Below are positions 1 through 16,004 of a stretch of 64,000 nucleotides of DNA, in pieces. The translations under genes and the position numbers were made by a program. The DNA is from Hyperoodon ampullatus (taxonomy: Eukaryota > Chordata > Mammalia > Artiodactyla > Ziphiidae). The notes beneath the pieces are model-generated. The model searched no databases. It saw only the letters and a program-made list of their open reading frames with translations, and was not told the DNA's origin. Position 1 is the first letter of the stretch, and each line of letters begins with the position of its first letter. Location: contig CATKHW010000009.1 of the NCBI GenBank assembly GCA_949752795.1, positions 1,736,001 through 1,800,000 of the forward strand, written 5' to 3'.

Positions 1-3000
1 CCCCTGTCATCACAATGCTCCATGACCAATGTCATCACAATCCTCCATGACCCCTGACAACACAATGATCCGGGACACTTGTCATCAAAATGCTCCATGA
101 CACTTGTCATCACAATGATCCATGCCCTTGTCATCACAATGTGCCATGCCCACTGTCATCACAATAATCCATGAGACTTGTCAGATTAATGTTCCATGCC
201 CTTGTCATCACAATGCACCATGACAAATGTCATCACAATGCTCCGTGACTCCAGTCATCACAATGCTTCAGGACCTTTGTCATCACAATGGTCCATGCCC
301 TGGTCACACAAGGCTCTGTCATCTTTGTCACCACAATGCTCCATGCCCTTGTCATCACAATGCTCCATGCCCACTGTCATCACAATAATCCATGAAAATT
401 GTCAGACCAATGATCCTTGCCCTCGTCACACGAGGCTCTGTGATCTTTGTCACCACAATGCTCCATGAAATTTTCTTCACAATGCTCTGTGTCCCTTGTC
501 ATCACAATGCTCCATGCCTTTGTCAGCACAATGCTCCATGACACTTGTCATCACAAGGCTCCATGGCCCTCTCATCACAATGCTCCAGGACCTTCTCATC
601 GCATTACTCCATTCCTTTCTCATCACAATGCTCCATGACACCTGTCATCCCAGTATTCCATGAATATTTTCAGCCCAGTGCTCCATGACCTTCTCTTCAC
701 AATGCTCCATGACCCATGTCATCACAATGCTACATGACCACAGCCATCAAAATGATCCATGCCACTTGTCATCAGAATATTCCATGCGCTTGTCATCCCC
801 ATGCTCCATGACCCCTGTAATCACAATGGTCCTTGACGCTTGTTGTCACATAGCTCCATGACACTTGTCATCACCGTGCTCCATGCCTTTGTCAGCAAAA
901 TGCTACATGACCTTGTCATCACAATGCTCCATGCAATTGTCCTCACAATTCTCCATTACCAGTGTCATCACAATCCTCCATGAATCTTGGGATCACATTG
1001 CTTCATGCTCTTGTCATCACAATGCTCCATGATTCTTGAAATAAAAATGATCCATGACCTCTCTCATCACAATGCTCCAAACACTTGTGATCACAATGTT
1101 CCATAACACTTGTCATCACAATGCTCCATAACACTTGTCATCACAACGCTCCATGATGCCTGTCATCACAATAATCCATGCACTTGTCATCACAATGCTC
1201 CATGAACTTTTTCATCACAATGCTCAATACACTTGTCATCACAATGCTCGTGGACACATTTCCTCAGAATGCTCCTTGAACCCTGTCTTGAAAAGGCTCC
1301 ATGCCTTTTTCATCACAATGCTCCATGCCCTTTTTCTCACAATGCTCCATGCCATTGTCATCACAATACTGCACAAGCTTGTCATCAGAATGCTCCAAGA
1401 ACCTTGTCATCACAATGCTCCATGACCCCTCTCATCACAATGCTCCATGACCCATGTCATCACAATGATCCATTCCCTGGTCATCATAATGCTCCATTAC
1501 CCTTGTCATCACAATGCACCAAGCCCTTGTCATCACAATGCTCCATTACATTTGTCATCACATTTCTCCATGACACTTGGCATCACAATGCTCAATGCCA
1601 TTGTCATCACAATGCACCATGACATATGTCACCACAATGCTCCCTGACACCTTTCTTCACAATAATCAATGACCGTGTCATCACAATGCTTCATGCGCTA
1701 GTTATCACAATGTGCCATGCCCTCTGTCATCACAATAATCCATGAAACATGTCAGACGAATGCTCCATGCCCCTTTCATCCCAATTCTCCATGCCCTTGT
1801 CATCACGATGCTCCATGACCCCTGTCATCACAATGCTCTGTGACTCCAGTCATCACAATGCTTCATGACATTTGTCATCACAATGTTCCATGCCAATTTT
1901 CATCTCAATGCTGCATGAACCCGGTCGTCACAATGCACCATGCCCATCATCATAATGCTTCATGCTATTGTCATCAAAATGAAATCAAAATGCTCAATGA
2001 TCTCTGACACCAAAATGCCCCAAACCCTTGTGATCACAATGTTCCATAACACTTGGCATCACAATGCCCCATTACGCTCGTCATCACAATTATCCATGGT
2101 CTTCTCATCACAATGCTCCATGAGCTCTGTCATCACAATGCTCGATACACTTGTCATCTCAATGCTCCCTGACACTTGTCCTCAGTGTGCTCCTTGAACC
2201 CTGTCATGACAAGGCTCCATGCATTTTTCATCGCAATGATCCATGCCCTTTTCATCACAATGCTCCAAGACCCCGGTAATCACAATGCTCCATGCGCTTG
2301 TCTTCACAAACCTCCATGACGAATGTCATCAGAAAGCTCCTTGGCCTTCTCATCACCATGCTCCATGCCCTTCTCATCTCAATGCTCCAAGACCCCATTA
2401 ATTACAATGCTCCATGCCGCTTTTCATCAGAATGCTCCATGAGAATTGTCATCACAAGACTCCATGGTCTTCTCAGCACAATGCTCCAGGACCTTGTCAT
2501 CACAATGCTCCATTCCCTTGTCATCACAATGCTCCATGACCCCTGTCATCGCAATACTCCATGAACATTTTCAGCCCAATGATCCATGACCTTCTCATCA
2601 CAATGCACCATGACCCCTGTCATCACAATTCTCCATGACCACAGTCATCCCCGCGCTCCATGACCCCTCACAACACAATGATCCGGGACTCTTGTCACCA
2701 AAAATCTCCATGATACTTGTCATCAGAATGATCCATGCCCTTGTCATCACAGTGCTCCATGACCCTTGTAATCACAATTCTCCATGAACATTTTCAGCCC
2801 AATGCTCCATGACCTTCTCACCACAATGCTCCAAGACCCATGTAATCACAATGCTCCATGCCCCTTTTCATCTCCGTGCTCCATGAACCCTGTCATCACA
2901 ATGAACCATGCCCATCATCATAATGTTTCATGCTATTTTCATTACAATGAAATCAAAATGCTCCATGACCTCTGTCATCACAATATTCCAAACCCTTGTG

Positions 3001-4299
3001 ATCACAGTGTTCCATAAAACTTGTCATCACAACGCCCCATGACGCTCGTCATCACAATTATCCATGGTCTTCTCATCACAATGCTCCATGAACTTTGTCA
3101 TCACAATGTTCGATACACTTGTCATCACAATGCTCCCTGACTCTTGTCGTCATTATGCTCCTTGAACCCTGTCATGACAAGGCTCCATGACTTTTTCATC
3201 ACAATGATCCATGCCCTTTTCTTCACAATGTTCCAAGACCCATGTAATCACAATTCTCCATGCCCCTTTTCATCAGAATGCTCCATGACACTCGTCAATA
3301 CAAGGCTCCAATGTTTTCTTATCACAATGCTTCAGTACCTTCTCATCACAATGCTCCATTCCCTTGTCATCACAATGCTCCATGACACCCGCTTTCACAA
3401 TACTCCATGAATAATTTTAGCCCAATGCTCTATGGCATTCTCATCACAATGCTCCATTAGCACTGTCATGACAATGCTTCATGACCCCTGACAACACAAT
3501 GATCCAGGACTCTTGTCATCAAAATGCTCCATGACACTTGTCATCACGATGATCCATGCCCTTGCCATATCAATGCTCCATGACCCCTGTAATCACAATG
3601 CTCCGTGACGCTTGTCATCACAGTGCTCCATGACTCTTGTCATCAAAATGCTCCATGCCTTTGTCAGCAAAATGCTTCATGACATTGTCATCACAATGCT
3701 CCATGCACTTGACATCACAATACTCCATTCCCATTGTCATCAAATTCCTCGGTGAACCTTGGGTTCACATTGCTTCATGCCCTTGTCATCACAATGATCC
3801 ATGCTTCTTGAAATGAAAATGATCCATGTCCTCTGTCATCACAATGCTCCAAACCCTTGTGATAACCATGTTCCATAACACTTGTCATCACAACGCTCCA
3901 TGATGCCTGTCATCACAATGCTGCATGAAATTTGTTATCAAAATGCTCAATACACTTGTCATCACAATACTCCCTGACACTTGTCGTCAGAATGCTCCTT
4001 GAACCCTGTCATGAAAAGGCTCCATGCCTTTTTCATCACAATGCTCCATGCACTTTTCATCACAATGCTCCAAGCAAGTATCATCACAATACTCCACAAG
4101 CTTGTCATCAGAATGCTCCATGACACCTGTCATCACAATGATCCATGACACCTGTCATCAAAATGCTCCATTTCCCTTGTCATTACAGTGCTCCATGACG
4201 CTCATCATCCCAATTATCCATGAACTTCTCATCACAATGCTCCACGGTCTTGTTATCACAATACTCAATGCCCAGGTCATCACAGTGCTCCATGTCCCT

Positions 4300-5310
4300 T
4301 GTCATCACAATGTGCAATGCCCACTATCATCACAATAATCCATGAAATTTTTCAGACCGATGCTCCATGCCCCTGTCATCACAATGCTCCATGCACTTGT
4401 CATCACAATGCTCCATGACACATGTCATCACAATGCTCCTTGACTCCAGTCATCACAAAGCTTCAAGACTTTGACATCACAATGGTACATGCCCTCATCA
4501 TCACAAGTCTCTGTGACATTTGTCACCAAAATGCTCCATGAACTTTTCATCACAATGCTCTGTGACCCTTGGCATCACAATGCTCCATGCCTTTGTCAGC
4601 ACAATGTTCCATGACACTTGTCATCACAATGCTCCATGAGCTTGTCAGCACAATGCTCCATGACCGAAGTGATCACAATGTGCCATGTGGTTGTCATCAC
4701 AATGCTCCACATCCTTGTCATCACAATGCTCCATAAACATTGTCATCACAATGCTCCATGCACTTCTCATGAAAATGCTCTCTCACCACTGATATCACAA
4801 TGTTCCATCACTAGTCATCACAATACTCCCTCACCCCTGTCATCACAATGTTCCATGACCCCTATCATCACAATGATACATGCCGTTATCATCACAATGC
4901 ACCACTCCCTTGTCATCAAAATGCTCCATGACCTTTGTCATCACAAAGCTCCATGACCCTTGGCATCACAATGCTCCATGCCATTGTCATCACAATGCTT
5001 CATGAAGCCTCTGATCACATTGCTCCATGCCCTTGTCATCACAAAGCTCCATGACGCTTGTCATCACAATGCTCGATGCCATTCTCATCACAATGCTCCA
5101 TGACCTTGTCATTACAATCCTCCATGACCCATGTATCACATTGTTCCGTGTCCTTGTCATCACAATGCACCATGCCCACTCTCATCACAATAATCCATGA
5201 AAATTTTCAGACAAATGCTCCATGCCCTTGTCATCACAAAGCTCCATGACGCATGTCATCAGAATGCTCCATGGCCTTCTCATTCACAATGCTCCATGCC
5301 CTTGTCATCA
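4300..5310. repeat. satA HOR segment, copy 1 of a 2,362-bp-offset pair
   Basis: The order of monomer variants here recurs about 2,362 bp downstream (6,662-7,625). Shared landmarks are the CTCTCTCACC variant, the CACTAGTCATCAC short monomer and the TCAGACCGATG variant. This copy has about two more monomers near 5,060-5,110 than the downstream copy. It is the left-most place where the 2.36 kb period is clear. Confidence 0.75.
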
Positions 5311-5850
5311 CAATGCTCCAAGACACCTGTAATCACAATGCTCCATGTCCCTTTTCATCTCAATGCTCCATGAACCCTGTCATCACAATGCACCATGCCC
5401 ATTTTTATAATGCTTCATGCTATTGTCATCACAATGAAATCAAAATGCTCCATGACCTCTGTCATCACAATGCTCTAAAACCTTGTGATCACAATGTTCC
5501 ATAACACTTGTCATCACAACGCCCCATGACGCTCATCATCACAATTATCCATGGCCTTCTCATCACAATGCTCCATAGCATTTGTCATCACAGTGCTCAA
5601 TACACTTGTCATCACAATGCTCCCTGACTCTTGCCATCAGTATGCTCCTTGAACCCTGTCATGACAAGGCTCCATGCCTTTCTCATCACAATGATCCATG
5701 CCCAATTCATCACAATGCTCCAAGACCCCTGTAATCACAATGCTCCATGCCCCTTTTCATCAGAATGCTCCATGAGACTTCTCATCACAAGGCTCCATGG
5801 TCTTCTCATCAGAGTGCTCCAGGACCTTGTCATCACAATGCTCCATGACC

Positions 5851-7320
5851 CCTTTCATCAGAATCCTCCATGAACATTTTCAGCTCAATGCTCCATGATC
5901 TTCTCATCACAGTGCTCCATGACGCCTGTCATCACAATGCTCCATGCTCCTTGATATCAAAATGATCCATGACCTCTGTCATCACAGTGCTCCAAACCCT
6001 TGTGATCACATTGTTCCATAACACTTGTCATCACAACGCTCCATGATGCCTGTCATCACAATACTCCTTGCCCTTGTCATCACAATGCTCCATGACTTTC
6101 GTCATCACAATGCTCAATACACTTGTCATCACAATGCTCCCTGACACTTGTCATCAGAATGCTCCATGACTCCTGTCATCACAATGCTCCAGGCCCCTTG
6201 TCATTACAGTTCTCCATGACGCTCGTCATCACAATTATCCATGGTCTTCTCTTCACAATGCTCCACTGTCTTGCCATCACAATGCTCCATGACACTTCAA
6301 ATCACAATGTTACATGCTCTTGTAATCACATTCTCCATGCAGTTGTCATCACAATGCTCCATGACCCCTGTCATAGCAAGCTCCATGTGCTTTTCATCAC
6401 AGTGCTTCACGAACTTGTCATCAAAATTCTCAAAAGCCCTTGTCATCACAATGCTCCATGCCCTTTTCATCACAATGCTCCATGACCATTGTCATCACAA
6501 TGCTCCATTACCTTTGTCATCACAATCCTCCATGACACTTGTCATCACAATGCTCCATGCCGTTGTCATCACAATGCACCATGACATAGGTCATCACAAT
6601 GCTCCCTGATACCTGACATCACAATACTCCATGACCTTTCCTTCATAGTGCTCCATGCCCTTGTCATCACAATGTGCAATGCCCACTGTCATCACAATAA
6701 TCCATGAAATTTTTCAGACCGATGCTCCATGCCCCTGTCATCACAATGCTCCATGCACTTGTCATCACAATGCTCCATGACACCTGTCATCACAATGCTC
6801 CGTGACTCCAGTCATCACAATGCCTCAAGTCTTTGTCATCATAATGGTCCATTCCCTCATCATCACAAGTCTCTGTGAATTTTGTCACCACAATGCTCCA
6901 TGAATTTTTCATCACAATGCTCTGTGACCCTTGGCATCACAATGCTCCATGCCTTTGTCAGCACAATGTTCAATGACACATGTCATCACAATGCTCCATG
7001 AGCTTGTCAGCACAATGCTCCATGACCGATGTGATCACAATGTGCCATGCGGTTGTCATCACAATGCTCCACATCCTTGTCATCACAATGCTCCATAAAC
7101 ATTGTCATCACAATGCTCCATGCACTTCTCATGAAAATGCTCTCTCACCACTGATATCACAATGTTCCATCACTAGTCATCACAATACTCCCTCACCCCT
7201 GTCATCACAATGTTCCATGACCCCTATCATCACAATGCTACATGCCATTATCATCACAATGCACCACTCCCTTGTCATCAAAATGCTCCATGACCTTTGT
7301 CATCACAAAGCTCCATGACC
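5851..7320. repeat. satA HOR segment recurring at +5,430 bp
   Basis: This stretch matches 11,281-12,750 at a constant offset of 5,430 bp with only scattered substitutions. It includes the rare variant CATAGCAAGCTCC (6,372 and 11,802) and the run CAAAAGCCC. A constant offset over about 1.5 kb (and upstream to about 5,060) means no indels separate the copies, so the copying was recent compared with the rest of the array. Confidence 0.8.
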
Positions 7321-7625
7321 GTTGGCATCACAATGCTACATGCCATTGTCATCACAATGCTACATGAAGCCTCTCATTACATTGCTCCCTGCCCTTGTCA
7401 TCACAATGCTCCATGACGTTGTAATTACAATCCTCCGTGACCCATGTATCACAGTGTTCCGTGTCCTTGTCATCACAATGCTCCATGCGCACTCTCATCA
7501 CAATAATACATGAAAATTTTCACACAAATGCTCCATGCCCTTGTCATCACAAAGCTCCATGATGCATGTCATCAGAATGCTCCATGGCGTTCTCATTCAC
7601 AATGCTCCATGCCCTTGTCATCACA
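6662..7625. repeat. satA HOR segment, copy 2 of the 2,362-bp-offset pair
   Basis: Partner of 4,300-5,310. It lacks about two monomers after 7,390 and then diverges near 7,625, where the array changes to a different variant order. Confidence 0.7.
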
Positions 7626-8279
7626 ATGCTCCATGCCATTGTCATCACAATACTCCACAAGCTTGTCATCAGAATGCTCTATGACCCTTGTCATCACAAT
7701 TCTCCATGCCCCGTGTCATTACAGTGCTCGATGATACTCGTCATCAAAATGCTCCATGGTCTTGCGATTACAATGCTCCACGGTCTTGCCATCACAATGC
7801 TCCATGACCTGGACATCACAATGCTCCATATCCCTTTTCATCACAATGCTCCATGCGCTTCTCAGCACAATCCTCCATGACCCATGACATCACAATGCGC
7901 CATGAACTTTTCATCACAATGCTCTACATCCTTTTCATCGCTATGCTCCATAAAACTTGTCATCACAGTGCTCCATGCACTTCTCATCAAAATAATCTCT
8001 CACAACTGATATCACAATGTTCCATCACTAGTCATCACAATACTCCCTCACCCCTGTCATCACAATGTTCCATGACCACTGTAATCACAATGCTCCATGC
8101 CCATGTCATCACAAAGCTCCATGACGCTTGTGATACCAATGCTCGATGCACTTCTCATCACAATGTTCCATGCCCTTGTCATTACAATCCTCCATGACCC
8201 ATGTAACACAGTGTTCCGTGACCTTGTCATCACAATGCTCCATGCCCACTCTCATCACAATAATCCATGAAACTTGTCA

Positions 8280-9580
8280 TACCAATTCTCCATGCCCCTG
8301 TCATCACAATGCTCCATGCCCTTTTAATCACAATTCTCCATGACCCCTCACATCATAATGCTCCGTGACTCCAGTCATCACAATGCTTTATGACCTTTGT
8401 CATCACAATGGTCCATTCCCTCGTCATGACTATGCTCTGTAAAACTTGTCATCACAATGCTCCATGCCTTTGTCAGCACAATGCTCCATGACCCCTGTCA
8501 TCACAATCCTACATGCGCTTCTCAGCACAATGCTCCAAGACACATGTCATCACAATGTGCCATGCACTTGTCATCACAATGCTCCACAACCTTGTCATCA
8601 CAAAGCTCCATAAAACTTGTCATCACAATGCTCCATGCACTTCTCATCTAAATGCTCTCTCACCACTGATATCACAATGTTCCATCACTAGTCATCACAA
8701 TACTCCCTCACCCCTGTCATCACAATGTTCCATGACCCCTGTCATCAAAATGCTACATGCCCTTATCATCACAATGCTCCATGACCACTGACATCACAAT
8801 GTTCCATAACCCCTGTCATCAAAATGTTCCCTGACCCTTTTCACCAAATTGTTCCATGACCCTTAAATCACAATGCTCCCTGCCCTACTCACCACAATGC
8901 ACCACACACTTGTCATCAAAATGTTCGATGACCTTTGTCATCACCAAGCTCCATGATCCTTGGCATCACAATGCTCGATGTCATTGTCATCACAGTGCTC
9001 CATGAACACTCTCATCACATTCCTCCTTGCCCTTGTCATCACAAAGCTCCATGACGCTTGTCATCACAATGCTCGATGCCTTTCTCAACACAATGCTCCA
9101 TGCCTTGTCATTACAATCCTCAATGACCCATGTATCACCGTGTTCCCTGCCCTTGTCATCACAATACTCCATGCCCACTGTCATCACAATAATCTAATCC
9201 ATGAAACATTTCAAACCAATGCTCCATGCCCTTGTCATCACAATGCTCCATTAGCCCTGTAATAACAATGCTCCATGACCCCTGCCATCACAATATTCCA
9301 CAGCATTGTCATCACAAGGCTCCATGTACTTTGTCATCACAATACTCCAAGAACCCTGTAATCACAAGGCTCCATGCCCCTTTTCATCTCAATTCTCCAT
9401 GAACACTGTCATCACAATGCACCATGCCCATCATCATAATGCTTCATGCTATTGTCATCACAATGAAATCAAAATGCTCCATGACCTCTGTTTTCACAAT
9501 GCTCCAAACCCTTGTGATCACAATGTTCCATAACACTTGTCATCACAACGCCCCATGACGCTCATCATCACAATTATCCA
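8280..9580. repeat. satA segment duplicated about 14.4 kb downstream
   Basis: Variant order matches 22,707-24,003 at an offset near 14,427 bp, with some substitutions and a few bases of indel (offset about 14,422 by 9,306). Shared marks include CACATCATAATGC, the CTCTCTCACC variant and the CAGCATTGTCATCACAAGG monomer. The copies are clearly older than the 2,362 bp repeats. Confidence 0.65.
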
Positions 9581-11280
9581 TGGTCTTTTCATCACAATGC
9601 TCCATGCACTTCTCATCACAATGCTCCATGCCATTGTCATCACAGTACTCCACAAGCTTGTCATCACAATGCTCCATGACCCCTGTCATCACAATGCTCC
9701 ATGACACCTGTCATCACAATGCTCCAGGCCCCTTGTCATTACAGTTCTCCATGACGCTCGTCATCACAATTATCCATGGTCTTCTCATCACAATGCTTCA
9801 CTGTCTTGCCATCACAATGTTCCATGACACTTCAAATCACAATGTTACATGCTCTTGTAATCACATTCTCCATGCACTTGTCATCACAATGCTCCATGAC
9901 CCCTGTCATAGCAAGCTCCATGTGCTTTTCATCACAGTGCTTCACGACCTTGTCATCAAAATTCTCAAAAGCCCTTGTCATCACAATGCTCCATGAACTT
10001 TTCATCACAATGCTCTGTGACCCTTGGCATCACAATGCTCCATGCATTTGTCAGCACAATGTTCCATGACACATGTCATCACAATGCTCCATGAGCTTGT
10101 CAGCACAATGCTCCATGACCGATGTGATCACAATGTGCCATGCGGTTGTCATCACAATGCTCCACATCCTTGTCATCACAATGCTCCATAAACATTGTCA
10201 TCACAATGCTCCATGCACTTCTCATGAAAATGCTCTCTCACCACTGATATCACAATGTTCCATCACTAGTCATCACAATACTCCCTCACCCCTGTCATCA
10301 CAATGTTCCATGACCCCTATCATCACAATGCTACATGCCGTTATCATCACAATGCACCACTCCCTTGTCATCAAAATGCTCCATGACACTTGGCATCACA
10401 ATGCTCCATGCCATTGTCATCACAATTCTTCATGAAGACTCTCATTACATTGCTCCATGCCCTTGTCATCACAAAGCTCCATGACGCTTGTCATCACAAT
10501 GCTCGATGCCCTTCTCATCACAATGCTCCATGACCTTGTCATTACAATCCTCCATGACCCATGTATCACAGTGTTCCGTGTCCTTGTCATCACAATGCTC
10601 CATGCCCACTCTCATCACAATAATCCATGAAAATTTTCAGACAAATGCTCCATGCCCTTTTCATCACAAAGCTCAATGACGCATGTCATCAGAATGCTCC
10701 ATGGCCTTCTCATTCACAATGCTCCATGCCCTTGTCATCACAATGCTCCAAGACACCTGCAATCACAATGCTCCATGTCCCTTTTCATCTCAATGCTCCA
10801 TGAACCCTGTCATCACAATGCACCATGCCCATCATCATAATGCTTCATGCTATTGTCATCACAATGAAATCAAAATGCTCCATGACCTCTGTCATCACAA
10901 TGCTCCAAACCCTTGTGATCACAGTGTTGCATAACACCTGTCATCACAACGCCCCATGACGCTCATCATCACAATTATCCATGGCCTTCTCATCACAATG
11001 CTCCATAACATTTGTCATCACAGTGCTCAATACACTTGTCATCACAATGCTCCCTGACTCTTGCCATCAGTATGCTCCTTGAACCCTGTCATGACAAGGC
11101 TCCATGCCTTTCTCATCACAATGATCCATGCCCAATTCATCACAATGCTCCAAGACCCCTGTAATCACAATGCTCCACGCCCCTTTTCATCAGAATGCTC
11201 CATGAGACTTCTCATCACAAGGCTCCATGGTCTTCTCATCAGAGTGCTCCAGGACCTTGTCATCACAATGCTCCATGACC

Positions 11281-13642
11281 CCTTTCATCAGAATCTTCCA
11301 TGAACATTTTCAGCTCAATGCTCCATGATCTTCTCATCACAGTGCTCCATGACGCCTGTCATCACAATGCTCCATGCTCCTTGATATCAAAATGATCCAT
11401 GACCTCTGTCATCACAGTGCTCCAAACCCTTGTGATCACATTGTTCCATAACACTTGTCATCACAACGCTCCATGATGCCTGTCATCACAATACTCCTTG
11501 CCCTTGTCATCACAATGCTCCATGACTTTCGTCATCACAATGCTCAATACACTTGTCATCACAATGCTCCCTGACACTTGTCATCAGAATGCTCCATGAC
11601 TCCTGTCATCACAATGCTCCAGGCCCCTTGTCATTACAGTTCTCCATGACGCTCGTCATCACAATTATCCATGGTCTTCTCTTCACAATGCTCCACTGTC
11701 TTGCCATCACAATGCTCCATGACACTTCAAATCACAATGTTACATGCTCTTGTAATCACATTCTCCATGCAGTTGTCATCACAATGCTCCATGACCCCTG
11801 TCATAGCAAGCTCCATGTGCTTTTCATCACAGTGCTTCACGAACTTGTCATCAAAATTCTCAAAAGCCCTTGTCATCACAATGCTCCATGCCCTTTTCAT
11901 CACAATGTTCCATGACCATTGTCATCACAATGCTCCATTACCTTTGTCATCACAATCCTCCATGACTCTTGTCATCACAATGCTCCATGCCGTTGTCATC
12001 ACAATGCACCATGACATAGGTCATCACAATGCTCCCTGATACCTGACATCACAATACTCCATGACCTTTCCTTCATAGTGCTCCATGCCCTTGTCATCAC
12101 AATGTGCAATGCCCACTGTCATCACAATAATCCATGAAATTTTTCAGACCGATGCTCCATGCCCCTGTCATCACAATGCTCCATGCACTTGTCATCACAA
12201 TGCTCCATGACACCTGTCATCACAATGCTCCGTGACTCCAGTCATCACAATGCCTCAAGTCTTTGTCATCATAATGGTCCATTCCCTCATCATCACAAGT
12301 CTCTGTGAATTTTGTCACCACAATGCTCCATGAACTTTTCATCACAATGCTCTGTGACCCTTGGCATCACAATGCTCCATGCCTTTGTCAGCACAATGTT
12401 CCATGACACTTGTCATCACAATGCTCCATGAGATTGTCAGCACAATGCTCCATGACCGATGTGATCACAATGTGCCATGTGGTTGTCATCACAATGCTCC
12501 ACATCCTTGTCATCACAATGCTCCATAAACATTTTCATCACAATGCTCCATTCACTTCTCATGAAAATGCTCTCTCACCACTGATATCACAATGTTCCAT
12601 CACTAGTCATCACAATACTCCCTCACCCCTGTCATCACAATGTTCCATGACCCCTATCATCACAATGCTACATGCCGTTTTCATCACAATGCAGCACTCC
12701 CTTGTCATCAAAATGCTCCATGACCTTTGTCATCACAAAGCTCCATGACCCTTGGCATCACAATGCTCCATGCCATTGTCATCACACTGCTTCATGAAGA
12801 CTCTCATTACATTGCTCCATGCCCTTGTCATCACAAAGCTCCATGACGCTTGTCATAACAATGCTCAATGCCCTTCTCATCACAATGCTCCATGACCCTG
12901 TCATTACAATCCTCCATGACCCATGTATCACAGTGTTCCGTGTTCTTGTCATCACAATGCTCCATGCCCACTCTCATCACAATAATCCATGAAAATATTC
13001 AGACAAATGCTCCATGCCCTTGTTATCACAAAGCTCCATGATGCATGTCATCAGAATGCTCCATGGCCTTCTCATTCACAATGCTCCATGCCCTTGTCAT
13101 CACAATGCTCCAAGACACCTGTAATCACAATGCTGCATGTCCGTTTACATCTCAATGCTCCATGAACCCTGTCATCACAATGCACCATGCCGATCATCAT
13201 AATGCTTCATGCTATTGTCATCACAATGAAATCAAAATGCTCCATGACCACAGTCATCACAATGCTCCAAACCCTTGTGATCACAATGTTCCATAACACT
13301 TGTCATCACAACGCCCCATGATGCTCGTCATCACAATGATCCATGGTCTTCTCATCACAATGCTCCATAACATTTGTCATCACAATGCTCAATACACTTG
13401 TCACCACAATGCTCCCTGACTCTTGCCATCAGTATGCTCCTTGAACCCTGTCATGACAAGGCTCCATGCCTTTATCATCACAATGCTCCATGCCCCTGTA
13501 ATCACAATGCTCCAAGACCCCTGTAATCACAATGCTCCATGCCCCTTTTCATCAGAATGCTCCATGAGACTTCTCATCACAAGGCTCCATGGTCTTCTCA
13601 TCAGAGTGCTCCAGGACCTTGTCATCACAATGCTCCATGACC
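11281..13642. repeat. satA 2,362 bp HOR unit A
   Basis: Full higher-order unit, phased on the landmark CCTTTCATCAGAAT. The same landmark recurs exactly 2,362 bp later. It spans about 95 monomers, including one truncated monomer before AAATCAAAATG near 13,228 and the CACTAGTCATCAC short monomer near 12,602. Confidence 0.88.
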
Positions 13643-16004
13643 CCTTTCATCAGAATCTTCCATGAACATTTTCAGCTCAATGCTCCATGATCTTCTCATC
13701 ACAGTGCTCCATGACGCCTGTCATCACAATGCTCCATGCTCCTTGATATCAAAATGATCCATGACCTCTGTCATCACAGTGCTCCAAACCCTTGTGATCA
13801 CATTGTTCCATAACACTTGTCATCACAACGCTCCATGATGCCTGTCATCACAATACTCCTTGCCCTTGTCATCACAATGCTCCATGACTTTCGTCATCAC
13901 AATGCTCAATACACTTGTCATCACAATGCTCCCTGACACTTGTCATCAGAATGCTCCATGACTCCTGTCATCACAATGCTCCAGGCCCCTTGTCATTACA
14001 GTTCTCCATGACGCTCGTCATCACAATTATCCATGGTCTTCTCTTCACAATGCTCCACTGTCTTGCCATCACAATGCTCCATGACACTTCAAATCACAAT
14101 GTTACATGCTCTTGTAATCACATTCTCCATGCAGTTGTCATCACAATGCTCCATGACCCCTGTCATAGCAAGCTCCATGTGCTTTTCATCACAGTGCTTC
14201 ACGAACTTGTCATCAAAATTCTCAAAAGCCCTTGTCATCACAATGCTCCATGCCCTTTTCATCACAATGTTCCATGACCATTGTCATCACAATGCTCCAT
14301 TACCTTTGTCATCACAATCCTCCATGACTCTTGTCATCACAATGCTCCATGCCGTTGTCATCACAATGCACCATGACATAGGTCATCACAATGCTCCCTG
14401 ATACCTGACATCACAATACTCCATGACCTTTCCTTCATAGTGCTCCATGCCCTTGTCATCACAATGTGCAATGCCCACTGTCATCACAATAATCCATGAA
14501 ATTTTTCAGACCGATGCTCCATGCCCCTGTCATCACAATGCTCCATGCACTTGTCATCACAATGCTCCATGACACCTGTCATCACAATGCTCCGTGACTC
14601 CAGTCATCACAATGCCTCAAGTCTTTGTCATCATAATGGTCCATTCCCTCATCATCACAAGTCTCTGTGAATTTTGTCACCACAATGCTCCATGAACTTT
14701 TCATCACAATGCTCTGTGACCCTTGGCATCACAATGCTCCATGCCTTTGTCAGCACAATGTTCCATGACACTTGTCATCACAATGCTCCATGAGATTGTC
14801 AGCACAATGCTCCATGACCGATGTGATCACAATGTGCCATGTGGTTGTCATCACAATGCTCCACATCCTTGTCATCACAATGCTCCATAAACATTTTCAT
14901 CACAATGCTCCATTCACTTCTCATGAAAATGCTCTCTCACCACTGATATCACAATGTTCCATCACTAGTCATCACAATACTCCCTCACCCCTGTCATCAC
15001 AATGTTCCATGACCCCTATCATCACAATGCTACATGCCGTTTTCATCACAATGCAGCACTCCCTTGTCATCAAAATGCTCCATGACCTTTGTCATCACAA
15101 AGCTCCATGACCCTTGGCATCACAATGCTCCATGCCATTGTCATCACACTGCTTCATGAAGACTCTCATTACATTGCTCCATGCCCTTGTCATCACAAAG
15201 CTCCATGACGCTTGTCATAACAATGCTCAATGCCCTTCTCATCACAATGCTCCATGACCCTGTCATTACAATCCTCCATGACCCATGTATCACAGTGTTC
15301 CGTGTTCTTGTCATCACAATGCTCCATGCCCACTCTCATCACAATAATCCATGAAAATATTCAGACAAATGCTCCATGCCCTTGTTATCACAAAGCTCCA
15401 TGATGCATGTCATCAGAATGCTCCATGGCCTTCTCATTCACAATGCTCCATGCCCTTGTCATCACAATGCTCCAAGACACCTGTAATCACAATGCTGCAT
15501 GTCCGTTTACATCTCAATGCTCCATGAACCCTGTCATCACAATGCACCATGCCGATCATCATAATGCTTCATGCTATTGTCATCACAATGAAATCAAAAT
15601 GCTCCATGACCACAGTCATCACAATGCTCCAAACCCTTGTGATCACAATGTTCCATAACACTTGTCATCACAACGCCCCATGATGCTCGTCATCACAATG
15701 ATCCATGGTCTTCTCATCACAATGCTCCATAACATTTGTCATCACAATGCTCAATACACTTGTCACCACAATGCTCCCTGACTCTTGCCATCAGTATGCT
15801 CCTTGAACCCTGTCATGACAAGGCTCCATGCCTTTATCATCACAATGCTCCATGCCCCTGTAATCACAATGCTCCAAGACCCCTGTAATCACAATTCTCT
15901 ATGCCCCTTTTCATCAGAATGCTCCATGAGACTTCTCATCACAAGGCTCCATGGTCTTCTCATCAGAGTGTTCCAGGACCTGGTCATCACAATGGTCCAT
16001 GACC
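13643..16004. repeat. satA 2,362 bp HOR unit B
   Basis: Next full unit, exactly 2,362 bp. It is almost identical to unit A; the clearest private changes lie in the last ~150 bp (ATTCTCTATGCC, AGTGTTCCAGG, AATGGTCCATG) and are shared with unit D but not with A. Confidence 0.88.

Noticed and set aside
1..1200. Telomeric or mysticete heavy-satellite (TTAGGG-containing) repeats
   Set aside because: No TTAGGG runs and no GC-rich ~422 bp unit anywhere in the window.
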